28,302 nt of DNA from Gammaproteobacteria bacterium. Lineage in GTDB: Bacteria; Pseudomonadota; Gammaproteobacteria; Eutrophobiales; Eutrophobiaceae. Made by a program: the position numbers and the translations under genes. Numbering within the stretch: position 1 is the first letter of the stretch; every line of letters begins with the position of its first letter. The notes under the pieces are model-generated. The model saw only the letters and a program-made list of their open reading frames with translations. It did not search any database and was not told the DNA's origin. The stretch covers positions 1-28,302 of the forward strand of contig JAAZZI010000001.1 of assembly GCA_014239225.1 (NCBI GenBank). The letters are read 5' to 3'. Below, in pieces: positions 23,980 through 28,302 of this stretch.

Positions 23980-24636
23980 TTAATTGCTAACAACAATATG
24001 TCGATCAGACACGACTGTTACTTTCAGTCCATCAAGCCCAATATCTTGTAACTGTAATACGACTTCTTCAGGAGTGAAAGCAGCTTTTAACGAATTTTTG
24101 AAATCTTTTTGTAATATTTCAGGCTCATTCCCTGCGTATTCATGCACTAACTCATCAATCTTTTGAATATTTTTGGGCCGCATTAAGTCCATAATAAAAA
24201 CCAAAGGATTCCCTTTTGCATTTTTGATTAGTTTCCATAGTATCATTGGATCGTGCAAGTGATGTAACAAACTATTGCTAAACACAATTGCATACTCTTT
24301 TTCTGCCAATGTTATGTCTTGTATTGAACTATGTATAAGATTAATTCGATCATTCAATCTAACCTTATCAATAGCTTTTTTACCTTCGTCAATCATTGCG
24401 CATGAGCCATCTATTGCATCAACCTCGAAACATGAGTAATTTGATGCAAATCTTATCGCAATATCTGCTGCTCCTGTCCCAAGATCAATTGCATTACCAA
24501 ATTCTGGAAAATTTTCCCCCATTGAGAGACTCAATAATTCTACGAAATGATTATGGGGTTCTTCAAAATTAGCATTTGCATAAGCGGCTGCTTGTTCTTT
24601 ATCGCTCATTAGTTCGGGCTCAATAATACGCTTCAT
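23980..24636 (-). CDS. Class I SAM-dependent methyltransferase
   Basis: Encodes 218 residues. AIDLGTGAADIAIRFA (from residue 49) is motif I for S-adenosylmethionine, EVDAIDGS (71-78) carries the acidic ribose-binding residue, and SNSLLHHLHDP (120-130) is motif IV/V of class I small-molecule methyltransferases. The N-terminus RIIEPELMSDKEQAAAYA is conserved in a family of uncharacterised bacterial methyltransferases. The substrate is unknown. The gene follows lysA by 27 bases and probably shares its transcript. No terminator lies between it and the glnA control region. Confidence 0.82.
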   Translation of the reverse strand: MKRIIEPELMSDKEQAAAYANANFEEPHNHFVELLSLSMGENFPEFGNAIDLGTGAADIAIRFASNYSCFEVDAIDGSCAMIDEGKKAIDKVRLNDRINLIHSSIQDITLAEKEYAIVFSNSLLHHLHDPMILWKLIKNAKGNPLVFIMDLMRPKNIQKIDELVHEYAGNEPEILQKDFKNSLKAAFTPEEVVLQLQDIGLDGLKVTVVSDRHIVVSN

Positions 24637-24663
24637 AAATCAGAAATACTTGTTGTAATGAGT

Positions 24664-25908
24664 TTAAGGTAATAATTCGCCACCAAATAAATCTTCTAGC
24701 TTTTCTCTTCTTCGAGCCTCATGAACCTTCACTCCATCAACTAATATTTCCGCGGCTCGTGGTCTTGAATTATAGTTTGATGACATACTAAAGCCATATG
24801 CGCCTGCAGAAAAAATAGCAAGTAAATCCCCTTCACTTAAAGACAACGAGCGATTCTTACCGATGAAATCACCAGTTTCGCAAATAGGACCAACAACATC
24901 ATAAATGTTCTCTTTTATATTTGAATTTTGCATAACACATTTAATCTCATGCCAGCTATCATAAAGAGATGGCCTTATCAAATCATTCATTGCTGCATCA
25001 ATAACTGCAAAATTACGAAAGGGAGTTATATTTAGGTATTCGACTTTTGTAAGTAAAATACCCGCATTACCTACAATGGATCTGCCTGGTTCAATAATTA
25101 CTTCAAGATCGCGTTTCTGGGTTATGCTTGTTACAGCATTAACATATTCGGTTGGTGTTGGTGGTATTTCGTTTTGATAGGTAATGCCTAGCCCCCCACC
25201 AATATCAACATGCTGAAGCTCAATTCCTAATTGTTTAAGTTCATCAATTAAATCTAGTAATCTTTGTAATGCGTCCTGAAAAGGAGTCAAGCTCGAGATT
25301 TGTGACCCAATGTGACAACCAATTCCTATCAAACTGATGTTGCTCATATTTGCAGCTTGTTCATAAATAACTTTTGCCGATTCAAAAGCAATACCAAATT
25401 TATTTTCTTTTAAACCAGTTGCAATATAAGGATGAGTCTTGGCATCTACATCAGGATTTACACGTAGTGACACTGGGGCAACCATTCCCATATTTTCAGC
25501 AACCTTATTTAATTTTAATAGCTCACTCTCTGACTCCACATTAAAGCATTTAATATTTTGCTCTAAGGCAAACTTCATCTCGTCCTCACGTTTGCCCACG
25601 CCAGAAAAAACGACTTTCATTGGATCGCCGCCGGCTTCAAGAACACGTAATAACTCTCCTATTGAAACGATATCGAAACCTGAGCCCAGCCTTGCTAAAG
25701 CATTAAGAATGGAAATGTTTGAATTGGCCTTAACGGCATAACAAAGTAAATGCTGTCCCGAAGTAAAAGCTGAATCAAATTCTAAATATCTAGACTGAAT
25801 CGCATTGTTTGAATAAACGTAACACGGCGTGTTATATTGCTTTGCGATTACCAATAAAGAGACATCTTCGGCAAACAATTGGCCGTCTTTATAAATAAAG
25901 TCAGACAT
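24664..25908 (-). CDS. lysA: Diaminopimelate decarboxylase
   Basis: Encodes 414 residues, the last enzyme of lysine synthesis, converting meso-diaminopimelate to lysine with PLP. The PLP lysine is Lys60 in CYAVKANSN. Further on come GCHIGSQ, DIGGGLGI and EPGRSIVGNAG, which binds the PLP phosphate. CETGDF provides the cysteine of the partner active site, and SGAYGFSMSSNYNSRPR closes the fold. It starts six bases after the lptM stop, so it is coupled to it; no strong ribosome binding site is visible. In related genomes dapF usually follows; here a methyltransferase does. Confidence 0.97.
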   Translation of the reverse strand: MSDFIYKDGQLFAEDVSLLVIAKQYNTPCYVYSNNAIQSRYLEFDSAFTSGQHLLCYAVKANSNISILNALARLGSGFDIVSIGELLRVLEAGGDPMKVVFSGVGKREDEMKFALEQNIKCFNVESESELLKLNKVAENMGMVAPVSLRVNPDVDAKTHPYIATGLKENKFGIAFESAKVIYEQAANMSNISLIGIGCHIGSQISSLTPFQDALQRLLDLIDELKQLGIELQHVDIGGGLGITYQNEIPPTPTEYVNAVTSITQKRDLEVIIEPGRSIVGNAGILLTKVEYLNITPFRNFAVIDAAMNDLIRPSLYDSWHEIKCVMQNSNIKENIYDVVGPICETGDFIGKNRSLSLSEGDLLAIFSAGAYGFSMSSNYNSRPRAAEILVDGVKVHEARRREKLEDLFGGELLP

Positions 25909-25914
25909 ATATTT

Positions 25915-26061
25915 TTAAGTACTATTATGAGAATCTAATGAAGATGCTTTGTCTTTATCTGGATAATAAAGGGGGCCTTTTTGCCCACAGCTCGAGGTAC
26001 AGGATAATATGATAAATATCACCCCAATCTTTAAAAAATCAATCCTATAAACTCTGTCCAT
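25915..26061 (-). CDS. lptM: LPS translocon maturation chaperone LptM (YifL/LppL lipoprotein)
   Basis: Encodes only 48 residues from the ATG at 26059-26061, chosen because AGAGGA lies seven bases before it; the open frame extends to 26103 without a good start signal. A lipoprotein signal peptide (1-24) ends at Cys25, directly followed by GQKGPLYYP, which matches the CGLKGPLYFP of E. coli LptM. LptM assists oxidative maturation of LptD in the outer-membrane LPS translocon. The tail after this motif is short (about 15 residues). Linkage with lysA is typical of Pseudomonas and relatives. Confidence 0.88.
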   Translation of the reverse strand: MDRVYRIDFLKIGVIFIILSCTSSCGQKGPLYYPDKDKASSLDSHNST

Positions 26062-26102
26062 CTTGTTGTCCTCTAATAACCCTACTGCTTGAGTGTTCAG
26101 CA

Positions 26103-26119
26103 TAACAAATTATTTGTTA
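26103..26119. repeat. 17-base perfect inverted repeat upstream of lptM
   Basis: TAACAAAT-T-ATTTGTTA is a perfect eight-base inverted repeat with a single central base, in the 138-base divergent gap between lptM and the esterase gene, 41 bases before the lptM ATG. Its position suits an operator for lptM-lysA, but the protein is unknown and AT-rich palindromes of this kind can arise by chance. Confidence 0.35.
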
Positions 26120-26199
26120 GTAAAAAATGACTTGGGTTCATTTCATTTGATAAATTAATAGTGCTTAATAATGGTTTATTTCATTACGAGAATTTAGTT

Positions 26200-26868
26200 A
26201 TGTTATTTGAACAAGATGATGCGGTAATAATCGAACCTCAGGGAACGCATAAAGCAAGCATAATTTGGCTGCACGGACTAGGTGCTGATGGGCATGATTT
26301 CGAAGCTATTGTTCCCGAACTACGTTTATCGGCCATATTGGGCATTCGTTTTATTTTCCCAAATGCGCCTATTCGCCCAATAACAATTAATGGTAAAGCA
26401 GAGATGCGTGGATGGTACGATATTAAATCTTCAAATCTTCGTGAAATGGAAGATATTAATTCGATCATTGAATCTTCAGATTTAATTCATAATTATATCG
26501 ATACTTAAATCAAAAAAGGCATTAGTTCAAATAAAATCATTCTCGCTGGATTTTCACAGGGCGGAGCTATCGCTCTGCATGCTGGTTTAAGATACCCGTC
26601 GGAACTAGCTGGATTACTTGCACTCTCAACATATCTACCCATACCAAAAAATCTTAAAAAAGAGACTTCAAATCATAAAGAAATGCCTATCATGATGATG
26701 CATGGTTCAGATGATAATATCATCCCAATTGAACAAGGTCGTTCATCATGGCAAACCTTGATTGAACATGGCTATACAATCGAGTGGAATGAATATCCGA
26801 TGCAACACACAATCTGTTCTGAAGAAATCTCTGTGATTGGTGGTTGGATTATGAAGCAATTATTATAA
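26200..26868 (+). pseudogene. Carboxylesterase/phospholipase (alpha/beta hydrolase) with one in-frame stop
   Basis: One frame runs from the ATG at 26200-26202 to the stop at 26866-26868, broken only by TAA at 26506-26508 (codon 103). Read through, the product is 222 residues, the normal size. The fold is intact: IIWLHGLGADGHDF (22-35), nucleophile GFSQGG (Ser119), HGSDDN (Asp172), and YPMQH (His203). In homologues the position of the stop is commonly glutamine (as in LIEAQ), so a single C-to-T change of CAA would explain it. The stop separates the first 102 residues from all catalytic residues, so neither half should be active alone. Recent mutation, sequence error or read-through are the alternatives. 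The start has a modest CGAGAA upstream. Confidence 0.85.
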
Positions 26869-26894
26869 ATAATTTCATGAGGTATTATTTCTCT

Positions 26895-28115
26895 TTATAA
26901 ATTTTTTTTGTTTTTTGAAAAGTGGGTTAATTTTTCGTGGTGTTTTCTTTTTATCGGTGGTGATATTTTTTTTAACATCACTTCAGTAATAGCAACTGTC
27001 GGAATCTGATAACCAATGTATGATTCTATGTCCGCTAGTGAATATACATAATTTTCGCAAGCAAAACTTACAGCATCGCCGCTTGCGCCTGCTCGGGCTG
27101 TCCTGCCAATCCGATGAACATAATCCTCACCATTCTGTGGTAAATCATAATTAAAAACATGACTAACATCAGGAATATGTAAACCACGGGCAGCAAGATC
27201 AGTGGCAACCAATACTTTTAGGTCTCCTGTTGAAAATTCATTAAATAATCGCTGTCGCTTTTTTTGTGGGACATCCCCTGACAACACAGCAGCGTGTATT
27301 TGATTTCCTTCAAGATATGACCATACTTTTTCCGCGACTCGTTTAGTATTAACAAAAACGATGGTTCTTGTTGTATTTGTACATTTTAGTAAACCGATTA
27401 GTAAAGATATCTTCTCATCATTTGCAACGTGGTAAAGAATTTGGCTTACTCTGTCCGCGGTAACTTTTTCTGGATTTATTTTTATTAGTGTCGGATTATT
27501 CATATGCTCATATGCTAACTCCATAACACGATACGATAATGTAGCTGAAAATAGCATATTTAAACGCTTTTCAGGCTTTGGCATTCGTCTAAGGAGATAA
27601 CGAATATCGCTAATAAAACCAAGATCAAACATACGATCAGCTTCATCTAGAACAACTACCTCTGTATGCTTAAAATTAAATACACCCTGTTTTAAATAAT
27701 CAATCAAGCGGCCTGGTGTGCCAATTAATAAATCTACCCCTTTCATCAATGCTGCACGCTGTTTCTCATAATCAACACCACCATAAACTAGCCCCAATTT
27801 AAGATCAGAATAGCGATTGAGTGTTTCAGCATCTTTATGTATCTGTATAGCAAGTTCGCGTGTTGGAGCAATAATTATTGCACGTAGATTTGTGTTCTCT
27901 TGAGGCTTGCTTGAAATTAAAAAGTGAAATGTTGATAATAAAAATGCTGCTGTTTTCCCAGTGCCCGTCTGTGCCTGACCAGCGATATCATGTCCTTTTA
28001 ATATTAATGGCAAACACTCGGCTTGAACTGGTGTGCATTCTTTAAACCCAATTTCGTCTAAAATACGGAGTAAAGACTCATCAAGTTTCAATTGTCGAAA
28101 TTCAATAGTTTTCAT
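26895..28115 (-). CDS. rhlB: ATP-dependent RNA helicase RhlB
   Basis: Encodes a 406-residue DEAD-box helicase. The Q motif region (CTPVQAECLP), Walker A AQTGTGKT (48-55), PTRELA, TPGRL, DEAD (157-160), SAT (190-192), and HRIGRTARAG are all present. RLNMLFSATLSYRVMELA and the late SFACENYVYSLADIESYIGYQIP match E. coli RhlB closely, and the divergent trxA gene is its classic neighbour. RhlB unwinds RNA in the RNase E degradosome. The C-terminal basic tail (from about 385, ending KKNL) is a little shorter than in E. coli (421 residues). It converges on the esterase gene with 26 bases between stops. Confidence 0.94.
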   Translation of the reverse strand: MKTIEFRQLKLDESLLRILDEIGFKECTPVQAECLPLILKGHDIAGQAQTGTGKTAAFLLSTFHFLISSKPQENTNLRAIIIAPTRELAIQIHKDAETLNRYSDLKLGLVYGGVDYEKQRAALMKGVDLLIGTPGRLIDYLKQGVFNFKHTEVVVLDEADRMFDLGFISDIRYLLRRMPKPEKRLNMLFSATLSYRVMELAYEHMNNPTLIKINPEKVTADRVSQILYHVANDEKISLLIGLLKCTNTTRTIVFVNTKRVAEKVWSYLEGNQIHAAVLSGDVPQKKRQRLFNEFSTGDLKVLVATDLAARGLHIPDVSHVFNYDLPQNGEDYVHRIGRTARAGASGDAVSFACENYVYSLADIESYIGYQIPTVAITEVMLKKISPPIKRKHHEKLTHFSKNKKNL

Positions 28116-28233
28116 ATGTCATTTTTTAAATATACTGATATTTACTAAATATACAAATATCAAGCTTGCAATTAATCTTTAATTTGGTTCAAATTACATC
28201 CTCACACATGTTAGAAAGGAACTCAAAAATAAA
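28116..28233. promoter_or_regulatory. Divergent rhlB-trxA promoter region
   Basis: A 118-base AT-rich gap. GATATTT/AAATATC arms with an 11-base spacer (about 28138-28162) and two copies of AAATATAC are present. A weak plus-strand pair TTGCAA-N17-TCAAAT (about 28165-28193) could drive trxA. No strong hexamer pair was found for rhlB. Confidence 0.35.
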
Positions 28234-28302
28234 ATGAGTAATAATATATTAAATGTTACAGACTCAAACTTTGAAGATGAAGTTTTAAAATCAGAACAAC
28301 CA
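28234..28302 (+). CDS. trxA: Thioredoxin 1, partial (C-terminus off the right edge)
   Basis: Only 23 codons are visible, reading MSNNILNVTDSNFEDEVLKS and running off the edge. They align without gaps with the start of E. coli thioredoxin 1 ([20 protein letters not shown]). The divergent rhlB and the family order rhlB-trxA-rho support the call. The WCGPC active site lies beyond the window. The purine-rich AGAAAGGA (28213-28220) lies 13 bases before the ATG, farther than usual for a ribosome binding site. Confidence 0.88.
   Translation, partial: MSNNILNVTDSNFEDEVLKSEQP

Noticed and set aside
25820..25834. TAACACG-G-CGTGTTA palindrome as an operator
   Set aside because: It is fully inside lysA and encodes the ordinary N-terminal residues of the enzyme.
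26270..26286. TGCAC-N7-GTGCT resembling an NtrC box
   Set aside because: It lies inside the esterase coding sequence over the conserved HGLGAD motif, so the bases are explained by the protein.
26683..26868. A separate 61-residue gene
   Set aside because: It is in the same frame as the esterase and encodes its Asp and His catalytic region, so it is the tail of the interrupted gene.

Overview
The window is an AT-rich stretch of core chromosome, almost certainly from a gammaproteobacterium. The evidence is gene order and sequence: mnmG-rsmG-parA-parB-atpI-atpB-atpE in one run, glyQ-glyS-gmhB-plsC, lptM-lysA, glnA with linked ntrBC, and rhlB divergent from trxA. These blocks recur, usually near the replication origin, in Pseudomonas-type gammaproteobacteria. 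I cannot place the organism below class. No phage, transposon, CRISPR array, tRNA or rRNA is visible. The longest gene-free stretch is about 200 bases.

Layout. (1) 1-5948, all minus strand: mnmG, rsmG, parA, parB, then a promoter and the start of the F1Fo ATP synthase operon (atpI, atpB, partial atpE). (2) 6056-9021: a gamma-carbonic-anhydrase-like protein (minus), divergent from an M20 dipeptidase and a 3-hydroxyisobutyrate dehydrogenase-family protein (plus). (3) 9022-9215: an intergenic stretch with three consecutive hairpins, possibly a structured RNA. (4) 9216-13655: a four-gene GldA/GldF/GldG/DUF4340 ABC-transporter operon of unknown function. (5) 13800-19077: a tightly packed operon glyQ-glyS-gmhB-plsC-hemB. 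(6) 19081-23974, minus: ntrC, ntrB, a DUF4124 protein and glnA, with a sigma-54 promoter, two upstream NtrC boxes at glnA, a third NtrC box just before ntrB and a strong terminator after glnA. (7) 23980-26061, minus: lptM, lysA and a methyltransferase. (8) 26200-28302: a carboxylesterase gene broken by one in-frame stop, rhlB (minus), and the first codons of trxA at the right edge.

The genes serve energy (ATP synthase), chromosome partition (ParAB), tRNA and rRNA modification, glycyl-tRNA charging, LPS heptose and phospholipid synthesis, haem synthesis, nitrogen assimilation with its own two-component regulator, lysine synthesis and RNA decay. I did not find a convincing undescribed system. 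The items most worth a second look are the hairpin cluster at 9053-9159, the intact-but-for-one-stop esterase, the NtrC box layout, the GldA/F/G/DUF4340 operon, and the all-cysteine metal site in GmhB.
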